From: Mauremys mutica
Lineage: Eukaryota; Chordata; Testudines; Geoemydidae
NCBI RefSeq assembly: GCF_020497125.1
Contig: NC_059075.1
Span: 47,094,003-47,158,002, forward strand
Reading direction: 5' to 3'
DNA: 64,000 bases
Shown: piece after piece, positions 22,970-34,659 of the stretch
Layout: every line of letters begins with the position of its first letter
Numbering within the stretch: the first letter of the stretch is position 1
Made by a program: the position numbers and the translations under genes
The notes under the pieces: generated by a model
Told to the model about the DNA's origin: nothing
Seen by the model: only the letters and a program-made list of their open reading frames with translations
Database searches by the model: none

Positions 22970-23400
22970 TCACAATTTTATTATGAATCTCACAATATTT
23001 GGTGTTTTGGCCTAGGGCCTGAAATCATGTATTATATGAGAATCTCACCTTTTTTTAAACTGAAAGTGGGTTTTTTTTGGTTTTTTTCCTCACCAAAATG
23101 AAAAAAATTAAATTTGTTTGGGTCAAATGAAACATTGCAAAATGACATTTTGAAATGAAATTTATATGAAATGTCATTTCAAATTGAAAAAATGTTTCAA
23201 AACAAAATGTCCAAATGGTTCTTTTTGAAAATGTTGAAACAAATCATTTTGAGATTTCCTAAATGTTTTTGGGGTTGGTGTTTTGGCAAAGCTATTCACT
23301 GAATTCGACCTTAATTTGCAAATAGTTTTCTCTGCCCCCAAAAATGTATTTTTCAGCATATTTACTATTTTCCAAAAAAATTTCTTCCAGCTTTAAATAC
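22970..23400. repeat. AT-rich self-complementary dispersed repeat
   Basis: Starts TTGCCAACTCTCACAATTTT and continues with AATCTCAC motifs, also seen near 18645-18720 and 47780-47870, so it is a dispersed family. From 23090 to 23240 the sequence is built of ATTTTGAAATGAAAT-type phrases that pair with each other, for example ATGACATTT near 23140 with AAATGTCAT near 23168. No coding capacity. Confidence 0.55.
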
Positions 23401-24120
23401 AAATAGCTCAGATAGACACCTTATTAAAAATAATAATACTTAGCTCTTTAAAAAGCACTTTTCAGCTGTAGAACTTTAATAAACCTTCATAAAGCACTTT
23501 GAGATTCTTCAGAGAAAGGCACTATAGAAATGTGGAGAGTTGTCATTTATTATTGGCCAGATTGTGTACACTGCACACAGCCCAGAAAAAGGGTCAGTGT
23601 AGGGCCATACCACCTCAGCAAAGCTTTAGGAGGAATGTTGTCTCTGGAAGGCAAAATTTCTCCCTTAGTTCCCCAGCATGCACAGAAAGCACACCTACTG
23701 CTATGTGCCCCCAGGGAATGCAGCATACTCCCCCTTGTGCACTGATTCTGCTTTGCAGGCCAGTGTTTAAGGAAGGCAGGGCTACTGCCTTCCCCGACGG
23801 GCTGCACCCCAGGAATCATGCGGGGGAGGGGAGAAGGGGACAGTCCAAACACCCCACCTAGCAGAGGGAACTGCAAGTGTAGCTGTGTATGGATTATCTG
23901 CTTCCCTGCCTGTGCACCTGGTCAGCTACAAAATGACCCTACTAGTATGTGAGGAAACATCCAGCATTAACACAACCTCAGCATATGCTAAAAGGTTATC
24001 AGAAGGAGAATATAACAATGTCCGGATCCTGATCAAATGCCATTTAAAAAACAAAACAAAACCGTTCTCTTCAATGAAAGAAGGATCTCACCTACAATGA
24101 TGTTGAATACATAACTTCAG
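23401..24120. other. Intergenic, nothing recognised
   Basis: Opposed ORFs of 120 (+) and 108 (-) codons overlap at 23499-23876 without any recognisable motif, which argues for chance. No element ends seen. Confidence 0.4.
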
Positions 24121-24130
24121 AAAATAGAAA

Positions 24131-24283
24131 GACAAGATTGCTGAGGTAATATATTTTATTGGACCAACTTCTTTTAGTAAAAGACAAGCTTTTGAGCTCA
24201 CACAGAGCTCTTCTTCAGGTCAACAGAAGTTGGTCCAATAAAAGATATTACTTCACCCCCTTGTCCCGACACGGCTACAACAA
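24131..24283. mobile_element. Penelope-like element tail, head-to-head inverted insertion
   Basis: AAAATAGAAA occurs at 24121-24130 and 24284-24293 as a 10-bp target duplication. The left segment (GACAAGATTGCTGAGGTAAT...GGACCAACTTCT) is the inverse of the right segment (AGAAGTTGGTCCAATAAAAG...CCCCCTTGTC), and the right unit ends ACACGGCTACAACA, a Penelope-like 3' terminus common in reptile genomes. In the middle, on the - strand, is CTGAAGA followed by GAGCTC-TGTGT-GAGCTC and AAAAGC, the layout of a hammerhead ribozyme tail with one mutated core base. No coding sequence remains. Confidence 0.75.
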
Positions 24284-24293
24284 AAAATAGAAA

Positions 24294-25009
24294 AACAGCC
24301 TTGAATACATAGCACTGGGTGCTGCTCTCACACCTGAACCAGTTACTAAGATCCTACTAAGAAGAATATTAAGCACTCTGCGAAGGAAAACTCTCACTGC
24401 CAGTGCCACCTAGTCGTCACACACAGGTATGGCAGGTTGTCTTCCTCCCGGGCATTCCCCTTTCTCACACGGTGGTCTGTCCTTCAGTGACTCAGCCCTC
24501 CGGCAGGGTCACGTGTTCTAGTCCACCCCTTTTGGGGTTCACAAAGAGTCCAACAAAGTGGAAGTCAGCAAGGGCTTCAGGTCTTCCCCCTTGGGTCAAG
24601 GTCTTGGAGTCTTCCCTCTTTAGGGGTTGGAAGGGGAGCCTGGGCTCACCTTCTCCACATGGCTCTGATCCAGGGCTCAGTGACAGGAAGCTAAGCCCTG
24701 CATGTTGGGGTGCTATGTAGAAGCCTCCTTGGATCACTTCCTAGCAATGTCCCTTCTTCCCACAGAGTAAAGAACCGAACACAAAAATAAAGTTTCTGAC
24801 CTCCAAAAATCACCAGTCCCTCCTCTGCTGGCTTGGTCAGGTCAGTATCACCAGGCCTTAGGCAGCAAAAGCTTCTGTGCTGCTCCTTCCCAGGAGGTCA
24901 GAGCACAGGTCAACTCACCTCCCCTGTCTGTCTGCCTGCCTGCCACTGAGCTACTCTAGTTCTCTTTTTAAGCTCTTCCTCCAGCTTGTGCAGGTGAGGT
25001 GGGACAGGT
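24294..25009. other. Intergenic, nothing recognised
   Basis: Moderate GC content, with overlapping ORFs of 105 (+) and 81 (-) codons that show no motif. No repeat termini placed. Confidence 0.4.
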
Positions 25010-25310
25010 GCACCTAGGCGGGAAAATCGATCTAAGTTACGCAACTTCAGCTACGTGAATAACATAGCTGAAGTCGATGTACTTAGACCTACTCACCGCG
25101 ATGTCTTCACTGTGGTGAATTGACTGCTGCCGCTCCCTCGTCAACTCCGCCTAAGCTTCTCACGGCAGAGTACAGGAGTCGACAAGAGAGCACTCAGGGG
25201 TCAATTTATCGCATCTAGACTAGACGTGATAAATCAACCCCCGCTGGATCGATCGCTGCCAGATGATCGGGTGGGTAGTGTAGACATACCCTTAGAAATT
25301 GCTCCTGGGG
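25010..25310. repeat. MITE copy with TGTAGACATACCC terminus
   Basis: The right end reads AGTGTAGACATACCCTTAG. Interior phrases include GCTGAAGTCGATGTACTTAG and GGGTCAATTTATCGCATCTAG with the inverse GTGATAAATCAACCCC. The left terminus is missing or decayed. A related copy in opposite orientation lies at 26205-26460 (TAAGTCGACCTAAGATATGT). Confidence 0.6.
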
Positions 25311-25317
25311 AGAAGTA

Positions 25318-25721
25318 CAGTAGAACCTCAGAGTTATGAACACCAGACTTACAATCTGACCCATCCACCACACACCTCATTTGGAACCAGAATTATGCTA
25401 TCAGGCAGCAGCAGAGACAACAACAAAAAGTAAATACAATACAGTACTGTGTTAAACATAAAATATTTTTAAAAAAAAAGGGAAAAGTTTTTTAAAAATT
25501 GACAAGGTAAGGAAACTGTTTCTGTGCTTGTTTCATTTAAATTAAGATGGTTAAAAGCAGAATTTTTCTTCTGTGTAATAAAGTTTCAAATCTGTATGAA
25601 GTCACTGTTCAGTTGTAAACTTTTGAAAGAACAACCATAATGTTTTGTTCAGAGTTCGGAACATTTCAGAGTTACAAACAACCTCTGTTCCCAAGCAGTT
25701 TGTAACTCTGCACTTCTACTG
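25318..25721. mobile_element. Tigger/mariner-type element with TA target duplication
   Basis: Ends are CAGTAGAACCTCAGAGTTA and, reverse-complemented, CAGTAGAAGTGCAGAGTTA, an inverted repeat with about three mismatches in 19. TA flanks both ends (25316-25317, 25722-25723). Length 404 bp, AT-rich interior, no transposase ORF. CAGT-type ends plus a TA duplication fit a pogo/Tigger-derived MITE. The hAT element 25745-26087 lies only 20 bp beyond the right TA. Confidence 0.78.
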
Positions 25722-25744
25722 TAACCTATTGTAAGCCTGTAACG

Positions 25745-26087
25745 CAGGGGTCCCCAACACAGTGCATCTAAATGCGCCCGCGTCCTGGCCGGCGGTGGAG
25801 CATCCGCCGAAATGCCGCCGAATTTCTGGGGCGTTTTGGCAGCGACGCCTCTCAATGATGTCACTTGTCAGCGGCAAGTGGCATCATTGAGAGGTGTCGC
25901 CGCCGAAACGCCGCAGAAATTTGGCGGCGATGCCTCTCGATGACGCCACTTGCCGCCGACAAGTGACGTCATCGAGAGGCGTCGCCACCAAAACACCACA
26001 GAAATTCGGCGGCATTTCGGCGGATGCTCCACTGCCGCCACGGTCCTTCGTCTGGCGCCTGCCAGATGAAAAGGTTGGGGACCACTG
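25745..26087. mobile_element. Non-autonomous hAT-like element with perfect 8-bp TSD
   Basis: CTGTAACG is found at 25737-25744 and 26088-26095. The termini are CAGGGGTCCCCAAC and, reverse-complemented, CAGTGGTCCCCAAC, classic hAT/Charlie-type ends. The 343-bp body is GC-rich and repeats TCGGCGGCATTTCGGCGG-like phrases and CAAGTGACGTCATCGAGAGGCG with its inverse, so most of the interior can fold on itself. No transposase. Confidence 0.93.
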
Positions 26088-26204
26088 CTGTAACGGATAC
26101 AGCTTACTTCTCAACTCATGCCAACCCAATTATGCTGGTCAACAAGAGAGTGTGGGGAAGAAAATGGGACAGAATTTAGGCTCTGCCCAATCCTGAGCTC
26201 TCTC

Positions 26205-26460
26205 TGCCAGATCGGCGGGTAGTGATCGATCTAGCAGGGATCGATTTATCGTGTCTTTATTGTTCTGCCATCGACTCCTGTACTCCACCGCAGCGAGAGG
26301 CGGAAGCGGAGTCGACGGGGGAGTGGCAGCAGTCAACCCCACACCGTGAGGATGCGGGGTAAGTCGACCTAAGATATGTCGACTTCAGCTACACTATTCT
26401 CGTAGTTGAAGTTGCGTATCTTAGGTCAATCCCCCCACCCACAGTGTAGACCAGGCCTTA
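26205..26460. repeat. MITE copy ending GTGTAGACCAGGCC
   Basis: Contains GATCGATTTATCGTGTCT and GTCGACCTAAGATATGTCGA, and ends CACAGTGTAGACCAGGCC at about 26455. Shares interior phrases in inverse with 25010-25310. The left end is not resolved. Confidence 0.6.
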
Positions 26461-28029
26461 CTGGCCCCACTTCCTCATAGGGAGGAGTATCCAAAGTGAA
26501 GGGACCATGCTCCACACTAGACCTGGACCCAAGGTCCAGGAAGATCTCACTTTGCCATATGGAGTGGAGAACCTTACTAGTGGCATGGCTGAATAAGTCA
26601 AGGATACAATTCAGTCCATAAGTGGTCCATGTACAAATAGTCACATTGAAGTCAGTGAGCATCTCCACGAGTACAGACCCTTCACATGAGCATGGATTTA
26701 CAGGATTGGGACATTTTAATAGAGGCACAATCATTTATAAAGGATAGGGAAGTAAATAATAAATTGTTTGTACAGTGTTTTGAATACCCAAAGCGAATCA
26801 GAAGTGCCAAGCATTATTATTACTGAAGAGTAAGTTTCTGTTTTCTAGATTGGCTAGTAAGTATGGGGGTAACTTTGCCCATTTATCGGATACTGGTTTC
26901 TGAGTTTCTTGAACATATATTTTCTATTCCTTTTTTATTGTGTTTAAATAAACATATTTAATTAAGTAGTTGAAGTGTTTCTTGCAAGTAAAGGTAATAT
27001 AAATGGATAAACAGTTTTATTTTATCCCCTTTAAAAATAATACACTTTAAAAGAGAAGCTCAGGCAGGGTATTGGGGAATTCCACTCTGTCCTGAAAAAA
27101 TAACAAGAACTGGGTGATGGTAGCAATGTATATCAAGTAAAGAAACCCTTCAATATGCATGTGTTATAAACAGGTCTGGCACTTTCTGGAGAGGGCCATA
27201 ACAACAACTGGAAAAGTAATCATAACATTAAAAAAGACACATGGTCCTTACCCAAGACATTAACTGTGACATACACTACAAAACAAAGATCAAAATCGCA
27301 CACATGGAATTTATAATTTCGCCAGTGCAGCCCATTTCTTGGGAAAATGTCTATTAAAAAGATAGCAAGTGCCCCAGGCTCCCCACCCCCACTTTAGTTT
27401 GTTTCCAAGTACCTGATTGGAAAAAAAAACTAGGTGAGATCTGAAGTAGCAGAGTTTAAGAGGCTGGACTGTGTACACTATTTAGGGTTGTCATCTTATT
27501 GTGCCACCAAACTCATGGTATTCCCCCTCCGTTAGACAAATCTTGTCCTTAAGTGTTATTAGAAATTAAAATCCAACTGAGTACCACTCCTTTTAGCTTT
27601 AACTAGTAACAGACTCAAGGCCAGCTAGGACTTTCCAGTCACCCTACAGTGGTTATTCACAACTGCGCAGGAGGGTGGGAGGAAGCTAACTGGAAAAAAG
27701 AAGGAAAAATGTTGAAAAAGTTAACTTCCATTTTTGTCAAAAATGTCCAACCTGCTTTACTCGGAACTTTTCAGGTAGCAGTGGAACCCCGAGCTCCAAT
27801 CCTCTGGCTCCAGCAGCACTGCAGGGACAGCGGAAGGGGACGACACAGCAAGCGCTCTCCATCCAGCAGCCAAGATAGAGCATTTTGTGTCCCGCTACCC
27901 CCACCAGCGTGCTCTCCGGGTTAGTTAGTGTTTGCAAAGCCCCGTGCTGAGAGCCTTGGGATGATTCACCTGCAAACCATTGCTAAAGGGAACGGAGTCT
28001 GCTACAATATGCTCGTCCCTGAGCCAGCC
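26461..28029. other. Upstream flank of CFL2, nothing recognised
   Basis: AT-rich, with an AATAATTATTATTACTG-type patch near 26815. No gene or element boundary seen. The final part may hold distal promoter sequence for CFL2, but no motif is decisive. Confidence 0.4.
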
Positions 28030-29110
28030 TTCCCGTCTCTGCCAGCGAAGAGGGGCGGCGGGGGAGGGGATGTCTGTGGAAGGCGCAGTGTAGTGCCGCA
28101 GAGCCGGGGGAGCGATAATACCCCTAGAAGGGGGTCGGGGATCACAAGATCGCATGGAAGATGTGGAGGGGGCATCTCCCGGCCGCGGGGCTGGGAAAGG
28201 GATGTGTGATATCGCGCTCCTACGACAGTCTGGTGGGGGAGGCAGTAGTTGAGGGCAGCCTGGGGGGCGGGGTGAGGGGTGCCCCGGACAGGGAGGACTC
28301 CCTCGGGGCCCCGAGCTGGACACGGGGTAGGTGGCTGTGGGTGTGCCCCAAGCTGGGCCCTGGGGCGGTGAATGCTCTCCTGAGGGCCCCGGGCTGGGAA
28401 GGGGGTCTGGAGCTGCCCCTCAGCGGCCCCGGCTAGCTGGGTGTAGGGATGCCCCGCAAGGTGCTGCGGGGCTGGGCTGGGTGGTCAATGCCCCGCGGAG
28501 GGCCTCCGGGCGGGGAGGGGGTGGCGTAGACAGGCGCTGCCCCCTGGCTCCGGCCGCGCGCGGAGGGAGGGGCCCTGCCCCCCTTGCGGGGCGGGCTGGG
28601 AGGGTCGCCGCGGCACGTGGTGGCGAAGGCGGCGGCCGCGGCGCCCATGTGACTCGTCCCCCCGCCCGCCTCGCCCGAGCCCCCCGCGCGCTCCGTGCGA
28701 GCAGCATCCCAGCGTTGCAGGCAGCCGCCGTCGCCACAGGGACCCGGCACCATGGTAAGGGCGGGGCGTGCTCGGGGCAATGCAGCGGCGAGGGCCCGCG
28801 GAGGGAGGCCCGGCGGGGTGAGGGGCTGAGCGGGTCCGGGCCCGTGTTCAGGCCCTGAGGCCTTCAGCGGCCATTTTAATCTAATTTTAGTGTGGGGGCT
28901 GCGGGGCTCAGCCCGGGAGGGCGGCTGCGGCCGGGCGCCGGCCGGGATGCGGCGCTCCGGGCGGGGGTGTGTGAAGGGAGGGCTGGTCCCAGCCTGCGTT
29001 CACAATGGGGGGCGGACCGCGCCAGTGAGCCGCGGGCGAACGGCTGTGGGGGCTGCTGTGCTCGCAGGGGCAGGGTGCCCCCGGGGCTGAGGCTGGGGGC
29101 TGCCCGTCGG
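28030..29110 (+). promoter_or_regulatory. CFL2: CpG island and CFL2 promoter
   Basis: Composition changes abruptly to very GC- and CpG-rich sequence around the CFL2 start codon, the only such stretch of this length in the window that is not inside a transposon. It contains an Sp1-type GC box GGGGCGGG at 28588-28595 and an E-box CACGTG at 28614-28619, both 130-170 bases upstream of the ATG at 28752. I see no TATA box. This is the usual layout of a broadly expressed TATA-less promoter. The exact start site cannot be read from sequence. The 175-codon ORF across the island (28331-28858) is compositional. Confidence 0.85.
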
Positions 29111-31141
29111 GTGCGGTGCGGATGGGAGGTTGGTGGTGGGGATTTCAGGCTCATCGCCTCTGGCTCAATGCGTCTCTCTCCATGGAGGACGCGGTATTAT
29201 TGACCCTGCTGCTGCAGAGCCTCGGGCCCCCGGCCCTGCCTGCTTGATTTCCCCACCGCACGGGGAATTTGTGCTGCCAAATATCATGTGGCAGAGCTGG
29301 GGGCTGAGGGACAAATCATTTAAAGTGGGCAGGGTGCGTTCAGGGAGCAGTCAGCCCCGTCTGACTGACTTCACTAGCTGCAGTTCCCCCAGAAACCTGG
29401 ATCGCTTTTCAGAGGGGAAGAGAGGGCAATGGAGCTGCATTGTCTCCTCTTTCAGAGGGGGAATTGGGAGTGAGCAGTCTAAGAGCTGTCAGTGCAGTGG
29501 CAGTTAAGCTTTTTTAAGGTTTACATAACCATCTTTCTAATACGAAGAATTTTGCAAGCAAATCAGAGTTTAATAGTGGAGATGGGCTAGTAAAACCTTC
29601 ATTTCTTCAAACAAAATGTATTTCCTACAATTAAACTAGGAAAAGGTACAGATTATATTCCAAAAGGACCAGGGTTGTTATTTTTTATTTTGTTATTTAC
29701 CTGGTTTCTTGAAAACAGCATGCTGTACCTTGGAAACTGCTGTGTTTTAATAAAGAATGTAATGAACTGAAAACAAAGATGTGTTTAGCTAGCTTGTAAG
29801 TAACAAGCCAAAATTTTTGTAATTAGTTTGCTATCAGATCTATCAGTACTATTTTAGGTTAAGGTTCTGAATGGTTTGGAACTACTATAGTGTGTTGTAC
29901 AATTTGTACTTTCCTTATGTAGAAACTGCAATGGCTTTTTTTTTTAGTGCATCAGAATTAAGTTAAAGCGAGGAGTTTTAAAAACATAACATTGAAGTTG
30001 ACACAACTCAGAAGGCATTCTACTGCTTCTAGAGCCTTACATCACTCAACCAAACTAGAACCATGACACTACTGGATATGAACTGCTGGTATTACATTTG
30101 TTCCAACTAAAAAAACAACCCACAAAACGAACAAAAAACCCCTGGCTGAGCCAAGTATATGATAAACTAATAGATAATTGGTTGATATGAGCAATGGAAA
30201 CCCAGTTATTTAGGATCAATAACTCAAAAGGAGATGATGCTGAGATAAATGAATAAATTAGGGGGAAATTTTGTACAGTTTTATATCTGATACAATCCCA
30301 CTGACATCATTATGTTTCTAGAGTGTTCAGGTTTAGAGTAAAATTTTTGTTCTGAATTTGTAGAGTAGATTTCTCTTTATTTAGTATCAGGTATTATCTT
30401 CCCCATAGTCAATGTTAGTCATTTTGTATTTAAATAATTATTCCCTTCATCTCATTTACAGGCTTCTGGAGTAACAGTGAATGATGAAGTTATAAAGGTT
30501 TTTAATGACATGAAAGTAAGGAAATCTTCAACCCCAGAAGAGATTAAAAAAAGAAAGAAAGCAGTTCTTTTCTGCTTAAGTGATGACAAAAAACAGATAA
30601 TTGTAGAGGAAACAAAGCAGATATTAGTTGGTGATATTGGCGATACTGTGGAAGACCCCTACACATCCTTTGTGAAGTTGTTACCTTTGAATGATTGCCG
30701 ATATGCTTTGTATGATGCCACATACGAGACAAAGGAGTCTAAGAAAGAAGACCTGGTATTTATATTCTGGTGTGTGAAATCAGCTTGCTATTAAAACTGA
30801 AAATTCTTTATGTTTTCCTTCTAATATCAGTGGGTTAAATAATTACTTTTTGCCTTTACAGGGCTCCAGAAAGTGCACCTTTAAAAAGCAAGATGATCTA
30901 CGCAAGCTCTAAAGATGCCATTAAAAAGAAATTTACAGGTACAGGCTTCTGATACTCCACAAAGCAGTTACAGTTCTTCTCAGTGTTGAGGGACTGAACA
31001 AATATATTTTTATCCATTTGTCTTTCAGGTATTAAACATGAGTGGCAAGTAAATGGTTTGGATGATATTAAGGACCGTTCAACACTTGGAGAGAAATTGG
31101 GAGGCAATGTGGTAGTTTCACTTGAAGGAAAACCCTTATAG
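28752..31141 (+). CDS. CFL2: Cofilin-2 (muscle-type cofilin), complete, four coding exons
   Basis: CFL2 encodes an ADF/cofilin that binds and severs actin filaments and is the main cofilin of mature muscle. Coding exons are 28752-28754 (ATG only, followed by GTAAGG), 30462-30769, 30862-30938 and 31029-31141. All introns are GT-AG, and the lengths sum to 501 nt, exactly 166 residues plus stop, the normal family length. The protein starts [11 protein letters not shown], keeping Ser3, the LIM-kinase site, and includes the KKRKK nuclear-localisation stretch, the [11 protein letters not shown] core and the actin-binding helix region ([16 protein letters not shown]), and ends EGKPL. It is a single ADF-homology domain. 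Splitting the ATG from the rest of the ORF is characteristic of cofilin genes. No frameshift or lost key residue is seen. CFL1 is excluded by the residue pattern and by synteny with BAZ1A. Confidence 0.98.
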
Positions 31142-31957
31142 AAAGACAGACAAGTGCCATCTGGATCTAAGGAGCTTCCATTTCTGCAGCTCGTTCAATT
31201 GGAATAGTATAACTCCTCCTCCCCCCCTCCATTCACCTTTCTACAGACCTGAAGGAGATGTCATTAAATTAAACTGTCTACCAGTGATTGCCATTAGATT
31301 CTTTAATCCTGGTAGTTTTATGTAAACCCCAAGGAATGCCTTCATGTCATACTCTTAGCCAAAACTGACGTTGCATGCATTCCTTGCAACCTGTACAATG
31401 AATGTGATAGTTGATGTGAATAGTCTAGCAAACAGCAAAGGGTAAGCTAATTGAATGCCTTGAAAGTATTATCCACTGGTCAGATGGTAGACTCTATTCA
31501 GTATTACTTACAGTTGCACTTGATTGCAGTTCCATGAGGCTCTTGTGCATTCATACACCTCACCTGCCTTGACAAGCCTATTTTTGTGACATGGCAGCAC
31601 ACAACACTATGCATTTAAAGCACTTTTTTGTAATATGTTTGATTTATTTTCTCCCCCTCCCCCCCCCAAGAAATGCCAATTAAGTTGCTGTAACTGTGTC
31701 ATCAAACAATTGTAGTACCTCGGTTTTCATTCCTGTTACATGCATATCTTTATAAATGAAGTAGCTGTTCTGATGCCTTCGTTTTCCATTGAATGTACAC
31801 TACTGAACAGGAGTAGGAGTTATGTTTACCATGTGAGTCTTGCAACACTAAAGTTGTTTTGTTAAACATCAGTCATGATGGCAGTTTCTGTATAAAAAGA
31901 GCCTTAAATGGAACACTGTTTTTGAGATCAAAAAAAAAAAAAACCTGGCCACGTTGC

Positions 31958-31963
31958 AATAAA
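31958..31963 (+). promoter_or_regulatory. AATAAA polyadenylation signal, CFL2 proximal
   Basis: Canonical hexamer 817 bases after the stop codon, followed within 30 bases by TGTTGCCTTGTTTTC, a plausible GU-rich downstream element. Confidence 0.75.
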
Positions 31964-33278
31964 ACTTGTGGCTTATTACAGAATGTTGCCTTGTTTTCAT
32001 TGGAAAATATAGTTTGAAGTATGTTTAAATTAAGCATATTTTGAATAATTTAACGTCTGCGGAAAGTATTATAAAGGTAAACAATCATTAATCTCAACTT
32101 CAATAACAGTTTTTCTGCCCTAGTCATAATTTAGACATTGCTTTACAGTAATGTAACTGTTCTATTCTGTTGATTTGGATAAAGGACATCTTCCCAGTTT
32201 ATAACCATTTAAGTAAACAAGCTGCCATTATTAGGAAGCGTTCAATCCATAGCTCATTTGTATCTGACGTTTACAGTGTAGGAATTTGTTACCCATTCAG
32301 CATATTTCTTTAGCTGAATTCTCCTGAAGTTCAATATGTCAGAAATGTATGGATGTAACATTTGTTTCCAGTCTGATGTGTAATGGCAGGGGAATCTTAC
32401 CTTCACACAAGTAAGTTACAGGGTTTGAATAGTTAAATCTTCATTGTTTCTACAAATGCTGCAGGAACACTGACTCAGTGTAAGAAATATCCTAAATGAA
32501 TGGTTCAATTTGTTAATTTTTATGCAAAAAGAACTGGAAAGTTTTCCACTACTAAGTCTTGCATCAGGGACATGGTTTGGCTAAAAGCCAAATACTGCTC
32601 TCCTTATAGAGAATTTGATCTGCTCAGTGTGAGCAATCCTCTCTTAGCCAGAGCTATTTATGGCTAACACATGCTTTTGTATCTTGTCATCGTTATCCAC
32701 AAATGGCAAAACTGGACATGATTTTACTGGTATGCATAAAGGAACTCTATTAGGCAGCCAATCACAGCTGAAATGTACACGCTACTAGAAGAAATACTTT
32801 TATCATTACCTTATTTTAAAAAGTCAGAGTAGAACTATGATGTTTTAAATGTTGAGTTTTTATTTTCAGTCCTTAACCCTCTCAAAAGCAGAGCAGATAA
32901 TGGCAAACACCTTTGTAAATTGAATGACCTAGCAATGTTGTAGTCTGGATCTCTTGTCCTGTGCAACTTTAAGACTTTATTTCAGGCTTCCAGCTGTCCC
33001 TAAAATTTACACATTTCATTTTGATACCTATTTTATATAGGCTAAATTCTGCTACAGTGCAGTTTAACAAAGCATGCTGACCATTGACTTGTTAAACATG
33101 TTAATGAATTTTGGTTTTTGTACTACAAAACTCTCAAGTATCTTTTACTGAAGTTGAAAAATAACTGATATGCGTGGGAGTTGTCTACAATGATCTTTCT
33201 TGATTTCTCAATCTTTATTTCCAATTATACACTTTGTGTGCAGAGCCTAGTTAATTTTAGAATCCAATGTGTGCTTAA

Positions 33279-33346
33279 TATATGGTACTGTAATGAACAG
33301 AGATTAAAAATGTATTTTTAGTCTCCGTTCATTGCAACACCATATA
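33279..33346. repeat. Near-perfect 31-bp-arm hairpin flanked by TA
   Basis: The arm 33280-33310 (ATATGGTACTGTAATGAAC...) pairs with 33315-33345 across a 4-base TGTA loop. Of 31 positions, 26 are Watson-Crick, 2 are G-U wobbles in RNA and 3 are A-C mismatches. TA dinucleotides flank a 64-bp core on both sides, which would suit a mariner-type MITE (MADE1-like). In RNA it would be a pre-miRNA-like or ADAR-substrate-like stem within the putative long CFL2 3' UTR. No protein coding. Confidence 0.85.
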
Positions 33347-34055
33347 CTATGCCACAAAACACCTTTATATTGTAAACAAATCAGTTACATTACATTTATA
33401 TTGTAAACTTCATTAGACATCAAAACAGTTTAAAATTAAGATGTTAAATTTTAATTGAAATTCCATTTTAGTCAGCAATTTAAATAAGTACTGTGTTTAA
33501 ATGTACATTGTCCTCTGCTACTTAGTGTCACTGGTGTTTGTGAATAGTCTTAGAAGGATGTCTGTAGCTTCTTCAAAATTGAATATTAGAGGATATGTTT
33601 TGGATTTTTTTTTTAAAAACTAGCTAAGGTATATAATAGACTCAAAATCCAGACAAATACATATAAAGTCTAAGCACAAACTTAGTTTACATAAGGTCCA
33701 GAGCCCTGAACTAAAACAACCTTTGCATCAAAGATGTGCAGTCTGTCTTTAATCTGTTCTTGAAACAATATTGACCGATGTGAAGTCCAATTAAGTAAAT
33801 AGATATCCTACTTTTAAAAACAGTGCTACAGAACCACTGCTGATTAAATTCTAAAACAAATGAAAGACAACTGGCATCTGTTCCAAACTCGTTTGTCAGC
33901 TGTTGTTTTCTGTCACTGTTCAAAATGGTGAAGGCCTCATTGTGATTTATAAGCGAAGGAAAAGCCTCTCAATCTGAATATCTTCTTATGTATCTCTTGT
34001 CTGTGTTACTTCTGGGTATCTTGGCTTCAGTTAATTTATTGATAAAGGAATGTTA

Positions 34056-34061
34056 AATAAA
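34056..34061 (+). promoter_or_regulatory. AATAAA polyadenylation signal, CFL2 distal candidate
   Basis: Hexamer about 2.9 kb after the CFL2 stop, followed by GTTTTTGAGAGTAGCTTTTG. It marks the last point before recognisable repeats resume near 34660. Confidence 0.5.
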
Positions 34062-34659
34062 AGTTTTTGAGAGTAGCTTTTGCAGAAATGGCATCTTTTC
34101 TTTTAAAAATCACTTGTCCTACTCAATTTGATCATGCTTTCAAATTATTTCAGGAGGGCCTGGAGACGCAAGACAGGGGTTAACTTCTCTGAAAGGGGAG
34201 AATCAGCCAGGAATTAGGGAGAGTAGCTGAAGTATATGTCCCTTTTAAAGTATGCATAAGAAATGGGGTGCTGTTATGTAAGCTGGTATCAGTTGCAATT
34301 TGACAATTTTAGAAATCCACTTGGGCTAAAACCTGGCACAGAGAACCTGAAAAAAGAGCCTTTTGCCTCCCTATAACTTGTTCAAAATAAGCAATAGTAT
34401 TCTGTAAAAATCATTGCCCATCTTTGCATTAAGTGGCAACCTTATGACAATTCCAGCCAAAGTTTAGTATTCATGCCCATTCAGTTCTTGGCTTCACCTC
34501 TCCTCAGTCCCTCTAGTTAATAGTTGAAATTTAATGATTGTGTATTGAAAAGAAACTTGCACTAGTGCTGCCCGAGGGCGACACTATAGCCCCTCTCTTA
34601 ACCACTGAATTTACTTTTAAAATCTCTCTGAGTCAGAAAACATGGAATTAACTAACTAA

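Larger units (their letters stand above)
31142..34080 (+). other. CFL2: CFL2 3' UTR with proximal and distal poly(A) signals
   Basis: AT-rich non-coding sequence after the stop, free of recognisable CR1, hAT or SINE remnants up to about 34650, in contrast to the rest of the window. AATAAA at 31958-31963 would give an ~840-nt 3' UTR, and AATAAA at 34056-34061 would give ~2.9 kb. Long, variably polyadenylated 3' UTRs are known for CFL2 in mammals. Whether the distal signal is used here is inferred. A near-perfect hairpin at 33279-33346 lies in the long form only. Confidence 0.65.

Noticed and set aside
28331..28858. 175-codon ORF across the CpG island
   Set aside because: Gly/Arg/Ala-rich in every frame because of GC content, overlaps the CFL2 start and two antisense ORFs of similar length; no motif.
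30770..30861. Possibility that CFL2 is an intron-retaining or processed copy
   Set aside because: All three introns have GT-AG ends, and removing them gives exactly 166 codons, so it is the functional gene, not a retrocopy.
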